This document shows, piece after piece, positions 21,925-36,200 of a stretch of DNA of 64,000 nucleotides. The DNA is taken from assembly GCF_000002425.4 (NCBI RefSeq), contig NC_037265.1, positions 1,583,980 to 1,647,979 of the forward strand, in the 5' to 3' direction. How positions within the stretch are numbered: position 1 is the first letter of the stretch; each line of letters opens with the position of its first letter. The notes beneath the pieces were generated by a model, which was given only the letters and a program-made list of their open reading frames with translations, did not search any database and had not been told where the DNA came from. Position numbers and translations under genes: made by a program. The stretch is from Physcomitrium patens (lineage: Eukaryota > Streptophyta > Bryopsida > Funariales > Funariaceae).

Positions 21925-22220
21925 CATATAGGAAACTTTTTTTGCATGTTCAGACATGTGTCTTGTAAATTGAACATGTATTAGAATCTTATAAAATGTT
22001 GTTACATAACTCTTAGGTAGATAGTATATATAGATGCAAGAATGAAGCATTCTTCACTCTTATCAATTCTTTTCTTGCTTCTAGTCTAGTTTCAAGAATT
22101 TCTAGCTTCCTAGTCTCTAGCAATAACCATTTCAGATTTTTATTAAATATATTTACTTTCTTATTTCTATTTTTTCATCTTCCTTTGATTCATTTGTCAC
22201 TTATTTATGAATCTTCTTTG
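21925..22220 (+). mobile_element. Right half of the old family A solo LTR
   Basis: This continues the LTR sequence that stops at 12,781. It matches the second half of the family A LTR (CAAGCAAAGACATGTGGCC region, then the AGGCAAGAGTGAAGC region and the CTTGCTTCTAGTC region). The right end is unclear, near 22,200-22,220. Confidence 0.65.
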
Positions 22221-23760
22221 AATTCTTCTCCTTTATGATGTATCACAACTAAAATGTAGCAATGACTTCAAGACTATGGATGCATCAAATAGACCAAACT
22301 CATCTAAAAGCTACAAAATAAAGAAATATAGCTGATTTTTGATTTATAAGTTTTGATAAGACATGGAAAAACAACAAAATACTATGTGTCTAATGTGGTA
22401 AACAATTAAGATTGTGGTTTAATAGAATTAGTATATATTTCCATAGTATCCTAATTGACTAGCTTGTAATATAACTATATATTGAGTCACTAGTTTAGTC
22501 CCAAATTAGATGGGGTTTCTTGACTCTATCTTAACATGGCCTTGTATTTTTTATTCTTTGCACTGAAATCTTTTCCATTTGTGCCAAAAAAAAACCAAAC
22601 AAACAAACAAACAAACAAATAAATAAATCCAAAAAACACCCTTATCGTAAAAGAATAAGAATAAGAAACTCCATGTGTGCCCTCCCAAAAAATAAGAAAA
22701 AAATCTAAGGTTGGATTCTCCCATTGTGTCATTAGAAAAAGGCTCCCATTCTGATAGATAAGACTACATGCTTGCTATTTTTTAAAAATAATAAATAAAA
22801 AAAAAAAAAAAAAAAACACATTTTTCACTACAACCTTACAGTTGGGTGATTGTTCTCCAAATCTTTAAAAAAACACTGTATGCGCACAGACTTTTTTCAC
22901 TAAAGGTTTGAAAAGTGGCTTTTTTTAGTTTGTTAATTCTCCAGTGGCTATTTTTATACCACAAACATTTATATTTTTACTACATTTATACTTACTTAAT
23001 GAGAAATGAGAGGAGCTTGGGGATCTATGGTAGGGAGTGGGCAGAGATGGCAGAGAGAGGGTTCCTGGTCAGCCCACTTGGGAGCAGAGGAAGCTGGATT
23101 CACAAATAAAGAGAATGTGAGGAAGGAATGTTGCTGAATTAAGTTAGACCAAGATGGACTGTGCTTCTATGGTATAAGAGAACTTTGAACCATTTTTCAG
23201 CTTTAACATTACTTTCATGTACCTACTACCCACCCAATACATTCCAAAGTGAAGAATCCTTAAATTACTTCAACTCTCACCAAGATATGATTGTTTCTGG
23301 TCCCACTCTAGAGCATCAAGGAAACGGTCTGGAAATATACAATCTATTGTATTCCCAAAAACAGTAGTAAGTAGATTTGCTCTCTTATATTCCAAAACAG
23401 ACAAGAGTAAAACAAGGACAAAAAAGTAGCAGAAGAAGAAGAAGATATGATCATATTGGACATTCCAGTTTTGATAAATTAAAACATTAAATAAAGAAAG
23501 AAATTAAGTAAGGAAAAAATATGTGCTCTATCTAAAATATGTACCACATATTGTTTGGTCTTTACTACCAATCAATATGACAACATAAGGTTTTGAAACT
23601 TTTTCAGGTTGCTCTCTTACACTAAATAGATTATCATGCATCATAGGCACCCATTTCACAGTAAATCTTGACATTGGCTTAAAGCCCACTGATCATACAA
23701 ATGTAAATATATCCACACATAGTGCCATGCTTCTATGTTAAACCTTAAAAATTGCCATTA
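22221..23760. other. AT-rich stretch, no gene recognised
   Basis: It contains an AAAC repeat (about 22,593-22,620) and a poly-A tract (22,796-22,816). The short frames are low-complexity. A somewhat GC-richer patch at 23,000-23,110 has no recognisable product. Confidence 0.5.
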
Positions 23761-23977
23761 TTTTTATTTTATTATTATTAAACCCCGAACTTTTGAGAAT
23801 ATTCCCACCATATGATCTGTGTGCGAGGGAATGGGATTTGAAAGCTGAATCGAAAGAAGATGAAAATCATTTGTTCGACCATAGATACATCCATCGACGC
23901 GTGGGCATCTTCCTTGACACCCATCCACCATCCACAGCGGACAAGGGGCGATAGACGTGGCAAAAATGATTACTGTA

Positions 23978-23978
<1 letters not shown>

Positions 23979-24006
<28 letters not shown>
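23979..24006. repeat. GAT trinucleotide repeat
   Basis: About nine GAT units. They account for the His- or Asp-run frames seen here. Confidence 0.9.
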
Positions 24007-24008
<2 letters not shown>

Positions 24009-24654
24009 TGGTGATGATCACAAAGCGATCGCAGATGCCTGGGCTGGCCGGATGGATGAACAGATCCAAGAATGGATGATGTCCACGTCATCACTACCCT
24101 CGCCCTTTATACAGTCACACATATCTCTCTTTCGCTCTTTCTCTTGCTGTCCTCCTTTATTCTCCTCCCTCGCGTGAACGCATCTTCACGTCCTTAATTC
24201 TGCTTCCCCTTTTAGTCACCATCCGTGCATGCATCCACCCATCCTCTTCCTCCTCTTTCAAAACATTCATCCATTTTGTGAGTCTCATTTCATTCATCTT
24301 GCTAGACTATTACTTACTTTTCTTTCATATTCAATAAATGAAAGGGGGGGGGGGGGAGAGGAAAACAATGGAATAAAATATACTGGTAGGAGTGGACCCT
24401 CTTGTTCATGAAATACAATATGGATAGTGATTCCAGGTATGCTTGTGGTTTTCCTGAGGTTTTACACTAATTTTTCACTGGAAACCTCCTTATGATGCCT
24501 GAATTCCGTTCTTATGTTCAATAACAGGAGTCCGCTTTCTCATGGTGTGAACCAACAACATGGAAACAGTGAGATCCCTAATTACCTCAAATACCCCAAA
24601 TACCCCAAACCCTAGCCTTCTGGTACAAGGATGGCAGAATGAAGTTTCATCCAT

Positions 24655-24680
24655 GAATCCATCCATCCATCCATCCATCC
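24655..24680. repeat. CATC tetranucleotide repeat
   Basis: Six CATC units in tandem. They account for the DGWM-type repeats in the reverse frames. Confidence 0.9.
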
Positions 24681-24946
24681 CATGGAGGGAAGCACATTCC
24701 AGCCTGGAACGGGGCAGGGCAGGAGTGCCCGTGGGACCCTGGAATTGTAGAGAGGGTCATACTGTTTGTGTGCAAGGAAGTGCAGGAAGTCATGGTCCCA
24801 TTGCATGAATGAACTGAAACGCCCTTCACTCTCTCTTTGTTATAGTTTAAGACGTGGGCTTGGGTGCTCAAAATGTGGTCCCATGCCCACCCTAGAGCAT
24901 TCCAACACACATGTTTACTTCAAACCAAGCTTGAGAATAGGAAAAA

Positions 24947-24949
<3 letters not shown>

Positions 24950-24984
<35 letters not shown>
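24950..24984 (+). repeat. Poly-A tract
   Basis: A long A run at the end of the GC-richer island. It could be the tail of a retrocopied transcript or a simple microsatellite; no flanking target duplication was identified. Confidence 0.9.
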
Positions 24985-24985
<1 letters not shown>

Positions 24986-24999
24986 ACCATTTACCTTTT

Positions 25000-25162
25000 T
25001 TAAATTGTGAAACTAAATTGTCAAACCAATAAAGAAAGAACTATGAAGGGAACAAGGAGGCTTTCACAATTAAAGTCATTGAAGCTTCTTCAATGCCATG
25101 TGTCATTCAAAATCTGGTGAAGTGTTGAACTTTTTTTTTCTGATTTGAAACAACTGCTTCAG

Positions 25163-25193
<31 letters not shown>

Positions 25194-28100
25194 AGGCTGG
25201 CACAGTATAACTGTAAAAAAGAACTATCTCATTTCAAATAATGCAGAAATACAAAAATTAACACAAGAAATAGATGGACAAGTGAAAGAGAAAAAGTTCT
25301 AGCATATTGGTTTAAAGCAAGACCGCAATAAATGTGAACTTTAGATTACAATAGCTTTATTAATATTATTTTATGCATACACTAAGTATTTGAATATCAA
25401 TTGATGAGATTATGAACTCAATGATAAACCTGATGGGAGAAAAACTATATATATATATATATATAACAATCAAACTTCAAAACCGAATTTGAAAAGGAGT
25501 AAAGAAGAGAAAGAAAGTGATCAGATACAAGAAATTTTCAGTTTGAGAACCACACAATGTTCCAACAAACCTTTGTTGTTTTGATTCATTTCATAGTAAG
25601 TATAAAAAGATCAACAATGGTGGAATGTTCACCAACTGGAAAAGCATGCTAATGCTATTGATGCCACCCTGCTTATCTTTCTTCTTTACCTGTACCTTTT
25701 GGTATTTTACTGTATTTATTATTTAAAAGGAAACAGTGAAAGAAATATTAATAACTATAATTCTTACTTTATTGATTTTTCTGGCTTTTAAATTTACGTG
25801 TTATAAAATAATGTAGACCATAAAAAAATAAAATCTGAATCCGTTTATATTTCATATTGAGATTTCAACTTTGTATTCATTTTGTATTATTTTTTTATTA
25901 TTCATAGTTTTTGGGCTTAAAATTTCTAAAAGTCTTTTGAATCTAAGTGAATAGTGATTGAAAAGAAAATTTTGAAGAAAATAAGTTCTATTTTGAGAAA
26001 AATTAATTTTAGTGTCAAGAAAAACCCATTACTATGTAAAATAGTAAAGTATATATTATGGTTAAGTAAATGTCAGTTCTTAAACAATGATGCCAGGCAA
26101 TCCTTTCATGAAACGAAGTGCAACCATGCATGATTAGAATATTTATAAGAACAATACAATAATTCATACGTTGCAAAAACCATGTGATTGAATTTCAGTG
26201 TTTCCTTAAATCATTGATATTGTTTAATACAAATTAACAAACTGATCATATATTTAATTTACAATGGTATTCAGTTCTCGTGAAAATCGAGCTTTTAAAT
26301 TTGATGAACTAACATTTCAAATCTTCAATTTGAAATGTACCAGTTTTTTCTAAGAATTTAACTGACATTATATGTAAAATTTTAATTAATACTGATAGTG
26401 ATTAAATTATCATTCAAAATCAATAAACATCACAAACTCTGTCTTAAAACCACCTTCAAAACTTGATATTGTCTTGTTAAAACATGAACTTGGGTTATCT
26501 CTCTAAAAGAATTACATATACACACACACACAAATGTATACTTATTAAAATTGTGTCTTTCCTTCAAAACTTTCATTGTTGCTTGTTTGCAAAGTTAACA
26601 TGCTAAATCAAACAAGTATTTAATCAAGTGGGAAAATAGTTACATGTTTTAAGTCACATGTTTTACATGTTAACAAGTTATGCTTTGTTGCTATGTAAAT
26701 TATTAATTTAATTAGTATATTCTAAGGTGCTTTTCAGTATTTTTTCTTTCACTCCAAGTGGTGTTCAAATGTTTTTATGATTTTTACTATTGGATATTTG
26801 ATTTGATTTGTGTCACTTTATAAACTGTTTCCAGATCAAAAGGTTGTGTGGTAATGTAAGAATCACTACTACTTATGTGTTTCTGTATTTTTATGCTGTA
26901 TTATTTCTATGCATGTTAATATCCAAATGTTTACCTTTTAAAAATAACTGGAATGTAATATTATTAAAGATTTTATGCATAACTTCATAACGAATAAGAA
27001 AGCAACAAAACGTTTTGAATTTTTTTTAAACGATACTTGACACATTAAATTTATTCATGTAACAAACATTGTAGTTTGCATAGCTAATTTAGATGGTTTC
27101 CATACAAAATAATTAACCATGATTCAATCATTGCTGTAATTTTGAAATCAAAGTATCAAAATAAGAACTGGAAACGTATAAATACATACAACATACTTAG
27201 GACGAACATATCCATACACCTGCGGAATTTGATCTGTACAGCTTACACGATAAATATTTAACAAAACTTACAGAGGTATAGTTAAATATTTATTTCTGTT
27301 CTACTGCTTGTGAAATAAAAAAATAAAAAATAAAAATCTACATTTTCTCAATGACAATTCTAAAAAAAAGATATTAAACATCAACCTATCAAGATCACAT
27401 ATTTCAATGAATTTGAATAAATAATTAAAAAAATGTTTCTGATGCAGAAAATAATACTTCGAAAAAATTAAAAATTAAAAAGTGATTTTAGTATAAAATC
27501 GGATATAAAATTTTGTTTTTATTTTTTATTTTTCATATAAACCATTTTTTCAAAAATACGTATTTAATAAGATTCGTAAAAATTAATAAAATGATATTAT
27601 TTTAATAAATAAATATATTGCCTACTACAAATCTGCATATATGAAAAAAATCTAGCTTTTTTTGTAAATTATAGATTTCAATTATTAAAGATGTATTTAT
27701 GAATTATATTTATATTATTCAATGATTTTTCAAATAAAATTATAGATAAAATATTATTGATTGTATTGAAAATATTTAAATTAAATACTTTTTTATTATT
27801 AAGCATTTATTTTGTATTAAAATTTAAAAAATTAGCATTAAAAATTAAAAATTAAAATATTTATGTATTATATAAACTATCTTAATAATCCAAAAATACA
27901 TATAAAGTTCTATAAATATTTTTTATTATTTCTTTTAAATTTAATTATTTATATCAAAGAAAAATAAGAAATATGAACAAAGAAAAGATTATAATATAAT
28001 ATAATATGAAAATAATTATTGTTAAGATACAGAATAGATTGTAAGCCAAAAGAAAAATAAGACTAAAAAACAAATTCGAAAAAATAAATATAATATTAAT

Positions 28101-31100
28101 AATTTCAAATATACAACTTATAAAGCTAGAAGCTTCTAATTTGAGCTTCTAATGTTTAGCCACCTAAGTTATTATAAAAAGCTTCATAATAATATTGGTT
28201 ACTTAAGCCATTAAGAAAGCTTTTGAAGAAACATACTAATATATTGTACATGTATAATGTGGTTATTCTTAAATAAAAACATTATGGTTCTAGAGTACTA
28301 GTTGTAATATTGAGTAGATCTCATAGACATACACATTTATTCTAATAGTTATTTTAAACATTTAGTCTTCTTCAAGGTTTGAAATGGTTTAAACTTGAAA
28401 ATCATTCTCTAAGACTAAAGTATATTTATTGAGTAAATTTGGGCCTATTAGCTGCAATACCAAAATTATTAAAGAACTAAAATAATTGCCACTTCATCAA
28501 TCATACTCACTAAATTATTAGATCTAGGCTATATTTTTTAAGTAAGATAAGAGCAAACAAGCACAAGTAAGTCATATAAATTGAATGACCAATGAATGAA
28601 GCAATTACAATGCATCCTTTCAGGACATGCTTTGTTGCCAGCACCACCACAAATCTTTTCTTAAGACTTAAAAAGACAATACATCATTCATTTTCAAAGC
28701 AAAGAAGGCAAGAAGTGATACCATTACTAAACTAGACATTATGAACTATTATCATATACAATGATGTAAAAAAATTGATTATTGACAATTATAAATCAAC
28801 AAAGGTGGGATGAGAGGAGGAGGAGAGGAAGGGAGGAAGGAGATGCAATTCACAAGTATTCATTTGATAATCCATAAAGAAAGCACGACTTGAACTAGAC
28901 TTTTATACGCATGTAACAAAGGAATCTAACATCCAATTCTTTACAAAGTAATTAATTAATAAAGTGAAATAAAGCCTAAAAAACTTCTTGTGGGTACATT
29001 TAGCCTTCCTTTCAAAGATTCATTATTAATATTATAAAAGATAAAGTAATCATTTACAATCTATAATATATAGCAATAAATTAAAATTTTCACTAACGAT
29101 TTATGCAAACCTGATCTAAATATTATAAGATCCTAAGAATGAAGAACCTATTAGCAAATTTAGTAAAGAAGAACTCCTTCAATTTGTATCAGTACTCACA
29201 TTGCTTAATGGCAACAACCTTTAGGTATCACAAAGTGTAATTGCTTGGATCATTTCTGATAAAAGTTTAAATAAAATTTGAATATGGTACATGCCAAATT
29301 GTGTGACAACCTTGCAATAGGAACATGATGCAAGAGCAACAAAGATAAAGACTAATTTTGAGATGAAAGTTGACATCTATTTATTGGAATGCATATGATA
29401 AATAAGACAAATGTATAAATTAAGCCAGTGAATATCTCTTCAAAATGACTAAAATAATAGTTTGTACAAAAAACTACCAAATCAAAGCACATTACTATTC
29501 ATGTATAAATATTAGCATAAATATTACAAATTTATACCATAGCATATAGAACCATACTATGAACATAATTAAATGCACGTATATTAAATTAAGAGTTTGA
29601 AATTATTAAACATTAAAAAATCTAGGATTTTATAATATGCAGTTGTCAATGACAAAATTGCCAAAATATTTGAACTTAAAGATGATGCTAATCATGTATT
29701 ATATCTTCATATGAGAGATTATGCAATAATTTATCTTTAATTAAATTCTTGATAAGTCTAGGAGATTATTTTGCAAAGCATTATTTTAGGTCAATTTTGT
29801 TAATAATTTGAAAATTACAATGATAAGCAAAAATGTACAAAAGTAATTAAGTTAGGTTTTGCAAAAGAATCCTGCTTTTATCATATGAACTTGAATATGG
29901 TCAACCAGTTGAGGTGGTAGGAATCTTAGTTATATAGGGCCTTAATCATCATATTTGAGTTTTATAGCTTACAATTAGCATCTTTAATAGGGATTCTTTA
30001 AGAATTGAGTTAAGGTGGATTTATTAATTTCAGCAGTTTGCTGCTACAATTATGTAAAAAAATACTCTTGATATCATCACACTTAATGATGGTCTCTTAG
30101 CATTTCAAGGCCCATGCTTTCAATGCGGATATCTTTTCATCTTAATTAATGTATCTTCTCTTAATTAGTATGAATGTTCTTTATTAAAAGTGGAAAATAT
30201 ATAATCTCTTAAAATTCTTGAGTATTCAAAGTTACTAGCAAATTGAGTAACATTAGCAATATTAGTGAAAAATTATTGCCAACTACTTAATTGTTGGGCA
30301 TAATGGCTAAGGCCCTTTAATAGTTTATGTGTGTGATATTGTATAACAATGATAATTGAGGAAGTGAACATTAAAGCAAGACCATGCCTACACCAATCAA
30401 AGAATTTGTAAGGAGCATGGTGGCCTTGATATTCTACATTCTTTTTGCTTGAAGTGACCATTCCTAATATTTTGCTTTAATTTGATTCATCTACATATTG
30501 AAAAAGTGCAGCCATGGAATTTGTATTGAAACTATTGGCTCAATTTTTTGTTATCTCTTAATTTTCATTGTTGACAATCAATGTTGTTTGATGTTCAAAA
30601 GAGCTATATGTTTCAGCAATAAAAATACTAATGGGAGATGTGATATATAAAGAGGACCTCATTAGACGATTTCAAGTTTGAGATAGCAACACAAATTAGT
30701 ATGTAATATATGTGTTAATGTGTTTGGCAGTCTAACTGTGATAATAAGATATTGCATTGTAGTATTAGTCCTTACTTCATATTTCTTGAGATGCTCTTCT
30801 GTATACTATTAGTTGCACAAGTTTTACTTCAACATCGATGTTTTTAATTAATAATTGTTGCTGACTCAGATGCTGTTTGGTGATTGTATTTTTGATCGAC
30901 CAATGTAGGTAAGATTGCTAGATTTCAAATTCAAATTTTAGATTTTAAAATTAAATCAGTTTCCATGTGCATTGCAACTATTTTTCGTCAATCATTAATA
31001 TTTTGCAGCAAAATTCTACTGAACAGCAGTATTAGTCAATTGTCAAGTCCCGAATCTTGAATATCAAATACAGTGGTTATATTGGAAGATATGTCATATA

Positions 31101-31750
31101 GCACATTTGTTGTGGAATTATATTAGAATGTAGTATGAATCAGATGCATTGATTCTCATGTTCATCATAGCTAACTCATTTGTATAAGTTTTGGAATTCT
31201 CATATGTAGCCTACTGTACTCAGTCTAAAGATGTGATTTGAGATTTTTATTGAACATATATACTAAGTTCTAGAACTCTAAGGTTGCTATTCTGTGTGGC
31301 AACTTAGAGATTGCACTAATCAAATTTATAGAAAGTATGACATCTTTCACAATTGAGATCATATTTTCAAATTTTGGAACCTAGCTTTGTTTTATTACTT
31401 TTATTTTTTTTTCTTGAGCCTTTTCTATCAAAATTAAAGTTTCATTATTAATCATGATAATTTATTATCCTTAATAGCTACAAACTTTTTAGTGTTAAAA
31501 TTATAATAGAGACTAAAAAACTAGCATAATGAATTTGCATACCTAAGCTGTATTTTTCATCTTTGTGATTGATTTGATATATAATAGTGAAGCCTCACTA
31601 TATATTACATGCTGCCAATTATCAATTGAATGGTTGGACTATTGTAGCAAAGCCTAAAATCACAAAATTGAATTTTCTAACTTTTTTGATCTTACATCTA
31701 CATCAGGAGTGACTACCTTTCGATAATACAACACATTCTATATGATTAAT

Positions 31751-31787
<37 letters not shown>

Positions 31788-33200
31788 TTCTAAAATCTCA
31801 ATTTTATTGGAGTTGTGGGATGAGTTGAGAGACTTATAAATATTATCAGATTATGTGAGGTACAACTAATGGTAAAACTGATGTTATCAGCGAGGACATG
31901 TGCTCTGACAACCATTCTTTTACAACAATTGAAGGATGTTTATATCCTATTTAGAGAATATTTGTCTTATGGATTCATTATTTCAAAGTATAGACATTAG
32001 CAAGTAAATTAGTATGTTCAAGCTCATTGCGATTTTGAAAGTGAAAAAAAGAAAAGTATTATACAATCATTATTATTGCTTTGTTTTACTTATTGAATTT
32101 ATATCTACTTTTGAACTTTATTCAAATAAAATCTACATGGCTTTTATAAAGAAGAATCTTTTTACATTGATTGATCTATTCTCATGGTATATATTATGTC
32201 ATATATATTATTCATGATAATTGCATAATTTTTACAAGTTTCATAATTAATATTCATTTGTTTTTTTTGTTCTTATTAGCACAAATATAATATAGATACA
32301 CAAATTATAGCATAAGTTGATACTTATTGGATACATGAAAGGAATGTAGAAATAATATCAAAGCCAAGTCATGTATTGATGATAGTAGATATGAATTCAT
32401 CTTTGCTCAACAATAGACTTATAAAAAAATTAGATTTAGTTTGACTAATACAAGGTTTCATTTCAAATTTTAATCTACAAATAACTGATTGTATTCAATT
32501 CCTCATATTCATATAAGACCATTATGCTTACTATTACATAGCTTCTTCATTAGGAATCATGATGTACTTTTTGCACATGAATCCTAGTTTCATCATTAAT
32601 AACTCTAACTGCCACTTTGAGTACCACTAAATTTTTTGCTTCAATATATTCTTGATATAAAATGTAAATTAGAATTTGTGGATCAATATTCTTTTTGAGA
32701 AGATACTTGAAAATATTTTAATTGTGTGACTTTGATGGTACATCCAAGTAATTACATATTGAATGTGCTTATGTATTTTATAGATTCTACCTTGTAGTAG
32801 TTTAGTTTAATTTAATTTAGTTTTTATATAGTGATTTAATTTAATTTACTTTAATTGATTCTATAATTGTATTTTTATTGAATCAATTATTCAAATGATA
32901 TTTTTATCTCAGTCTAGCTAAAGTAGTAATGTAATTTTTAGGTTTTTTTTATTAATACATTTCAATCATTCTATAGTTATAAAATAAATCTAAGAACCAC
33001 AAAATTCTTTTTGGAGCATTTTTATATAAATCTAAAAGTTTATAATATGTTGTAATAAAACTAAATTATAAAATATTCTTATTATCAATGTTTTATAATT
33101 TTTTATTTTATATTTCTTTCCATATTAGAGATAGTTGAAAGAAATGTTCCTTATTGAAGCTTGTACAAGACTACAAGATCTTTCCACACATTGTTAATTA
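25000..33200. other. AT-rich intergenic DNA, nothing recognised
   Basis: Very AT-rich throughout, most extreme around 26,500-28,100. The few open frames, such as 26,808-26,990, 30,273-30,461 and 32,014-32,217, are short and of biased composition. A TA run lies at 31,750-31,781. A stretch of about 70 bp at 28,258-28,330 resembles 63,706-63,776. The part nearest 33,200 may hold integrase remnants of the neighbouring gypsy fossil, but I could not support boundaries. Confidence 0.5.
28258..28330 (+). repeat. Short dispersed repeat shared with 63,706-63,776
   Basis: TAATGTGGTTATTCT, then AT.ATGGTTCT..AGTAC.AGTTGTAAT and GTAGA are shared in order over about 70 bp, in the same orientation. Origin unknown. 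Confidence 0.5.
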
Positions 33201-33249
33201 CTTGATTCTTATCTAATTTCTTATCTGAATCCTAGTCGAGAACCACAAT

Positions 33250-36200
33250 TGTAGAATCTCATATTAATGTCAAATATGTGGTTGCAAACCATCTATGGAT
33301 TACCTATCAATCACAATCTCTATGCCATCAAGTTCTGATCAAATCTTCTATAGAAGGACATGGATTATAAGAAAGTCTATTGGCATCCAAATTAATAATA
33401 CTTGCTTGATGCACAATGTCAAAGTTGTATTTTTGAAGCAAAAAATTCATCTTACAAGCTTATCAATAAGCTTATTTGACTCCATAAGCCACTTCAAAGG
33501 TTGATGGTTACTTACCAACATAAAACATTAATCATATAAGTAATGTTGAAAGTGAATAATGGCCCAAACTCTTGCCAAAGCTTCTCCTTCACGAGATGAG
33601 TAATTTAAATCTACATTGTTATTACTTCTAAAAGTAAATGCAATAATATATTCTTATTCTAAATCATCTTTCTGTGTTAAGATTACTTCCAATCTTATTG
33701 CACTCCAATCTATGTGTAGTTAAAAAGGTCTATTAGCATCTCTCAAAGTACTAGAGTTGAATTCAATTTTTGTTTCAATGTATCAAATGTATGTTCTTGC
33801 TTAGGATCCTAAGTCCATGGTTTGTCTTTAATCATGAGAATAGTTAAAGACTTGGCAATAATGCTAATTTTTTTAACAAATCTTTAGTAGGAGTTTATTA
33901 ATCCTAAAAAAGCTCAAATTTATAAAACATCACTTCATGTCAAGATTTCATGCAAGGTATCTATCTTTTCTTATTGTATGCCAAAACCTCTTGGAATAAT
34001 CATATGATTTAAGTATTGTAATTATTTATGAAAGAATTTATACTTTCTATAATAATTTTTATTGCCATAATTATTCAAATATTGCTTATAAATACCTCAT
34101 GTGATCTTATGGGATGCTACTAAAAACGATAATATCATTAATATACCATCTAACAAATGACAAGCTAGATAAAATTTGATCCATCATCTATTAAAACTCA
34201 GCTAATATATTCTTAAGATCAAATAGAAGAAACTTTTAATGATAGAATTGAACTTTGTTGTATTAATTAAATTTCTAAAATATTATCTTTATTTGATCTT
34301 CAATAAATAATGATAATTTTTAATAACTAGATTTTAAATCCAAAATATTAAATATATTAAAAAATTCTAGTGTATCAAATAATTCTTCTAATATTGGTAT
34401 TAAATATTGATCAAATTTAGTTTTATGATTTATTAAACCATAATCTTTACATATTTTCTTCTTTGTTTAATTGCCAAAAACATCTTTTTTTGAAGACATG
34501 ACTATGGTACAAGCATTCGTATCATTAGAAAGTTCAATCAAGCTTATAGCCAATAGCTCTTAGCAATGAGCTTGGACACTAGCTTTCTCTAAGACACTAA
34601 GCTTATAAGGTCATCAAAAGATTTGATGATCATCTTCTAATTAGATATGAATAAGTTTACCTTTATGACCTTCAAGATCTTTAAAACTAAAGGCAAAATA
34701 ATTATAATAAAAGCAAAGATAAAACTCATATCTTTTATACTTTAGCATTAATAAGATGTGGCCTTAACTCTAATGGCCAATCATCAAATTCTATAGTCTC
34801 TTTCTTCAGCAATAGAGTACCACTACATGCCGGCATAGCCTTTAACTACTAATTTGTTAAAAAAATAATTCCTATACCTTTAATATCCTCACTTATAGTT
34901 AAATAAAAGACATTATTATTAAAATATTTTTGTGAATTAAAAATGGTGATAGAATATAGAATGTCTTTTAAAATAAAATCATGTCAAAGAATCTCTTGAG
35001 TATTTATTTTTTTCTAAATCTTTAGCTAAAACCACATTGAGTTTCTAACTTATTAATTGTATGCCTTTGTAAACAAAAAAATGACTTAACTTCTTTAATT
35101 ATTATAAGTTCAAGATTTATTGCTCCTTGACTATTATTCTCTGATCTTATAATAGTAATATGATCATGAAAATACTTTTGAATAATAAGATATATGCCAA
35201 AAATCCATATTAAAGTATTAAAGTCTATAGCTTGGTCTAGAAGAAAACAACATTGTCTTTTAGTGAAATCATAAGCAATTGTGGTGCCACTTAATAAGCC
35301 ATTAGCATGCTTTCTTTCCGTGGTATTAGGTTTCTCATAGGTTTTTAAATTTGACATTGCAAATCATACCAAGTTCATGTATTTGAAATACAACAAATGT
35401 TGGAAATATTACAAATATAAAAAATGAGCCAAAAGGTGCATCTATTATATTAACCAAGAAAAGAAGAGATTCATCAATCTTAATGATAACTAAAAAAATT
35501 TGATTATCATCTAAGATATCATTAAGATGGCGTCTAAAAGATCATTTAACTTTAAAAAATATTTTGATAAGCACGTGAGATAATGCCATGTTGATCCAAA
35601 TTAAACAAGGTCGATGGAAATGAAAGTCTAATATCGTAGCATCTACAAAGGTTAGAGGATTAAGAAGTTGATTAATATATTAATAAGATTCTAATAATCA
35701 TATTTAAATATCATCCAATAGTAGTATATTTTCAAAAATATATCCAAGTGGTGTGATTTGATGTATAAACCATCAGTGTATAAGCTTCATCAAATTTGTA
35801 AATAAACTAGATTGAAGATCATCTAATCTTTGATTTTTTCTAACATGTCTATGATCTCAATAAGGCCATTTAACAATCAATAAGATTATGTTGCCTAATC
35901 TCTTCAAATCTTCATCACTAATAAAGGTGACATTATAAAGGAATTGATTAAAATAACAAAGTATGATAGGAAGTTGTAATCATTTAGGATACATAATTAA
36001 CAACCTTTAGAGATGATGTTGAGCTACTTGATTAGGTGAAATTTCAATATCCTTATGAATGTACTACTTAAGAATAAGCTCAGCCTCCAATATTACTGCC
36101 AAATTTGTATCAATGCTTGTAAAGAGCTTTATAAGAGCAATATTGTCATTTGATAGATTCCAATGAATAATTTGAATAAAGATAGATAAGGCAAAATATT

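Larger units (their letters stand above)
23780..24900 (+). promoter_or_regulatory. GC-richer island with promoter-like features, no coding frame
   Basis: The island has higher GC than its flanks. A CGCCCTTTATACAG TATA-like box at about 24,101-24,114 is followed within 20 bp by a CT-rich tract (24,121-24,175), the usual look of a plant core promoter and 5' leader on the plus strand. Upstream is a GAT repeat (23,979-24,006); downstream are a G12 run (about 24,343-24,355) and a CATC repeat (24,655-24,680). The short frames on both strands are dominated by these simple repeats. No downstream exon was found before the poly-A tract at 24,950. Confidence 0.35.

Noticed and set aside
24766-25032. Frame with a poly-Lys tail
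   Set aside because: The Lys run is the poly-A tract at 24,950-24,984; the rest has no family signature.
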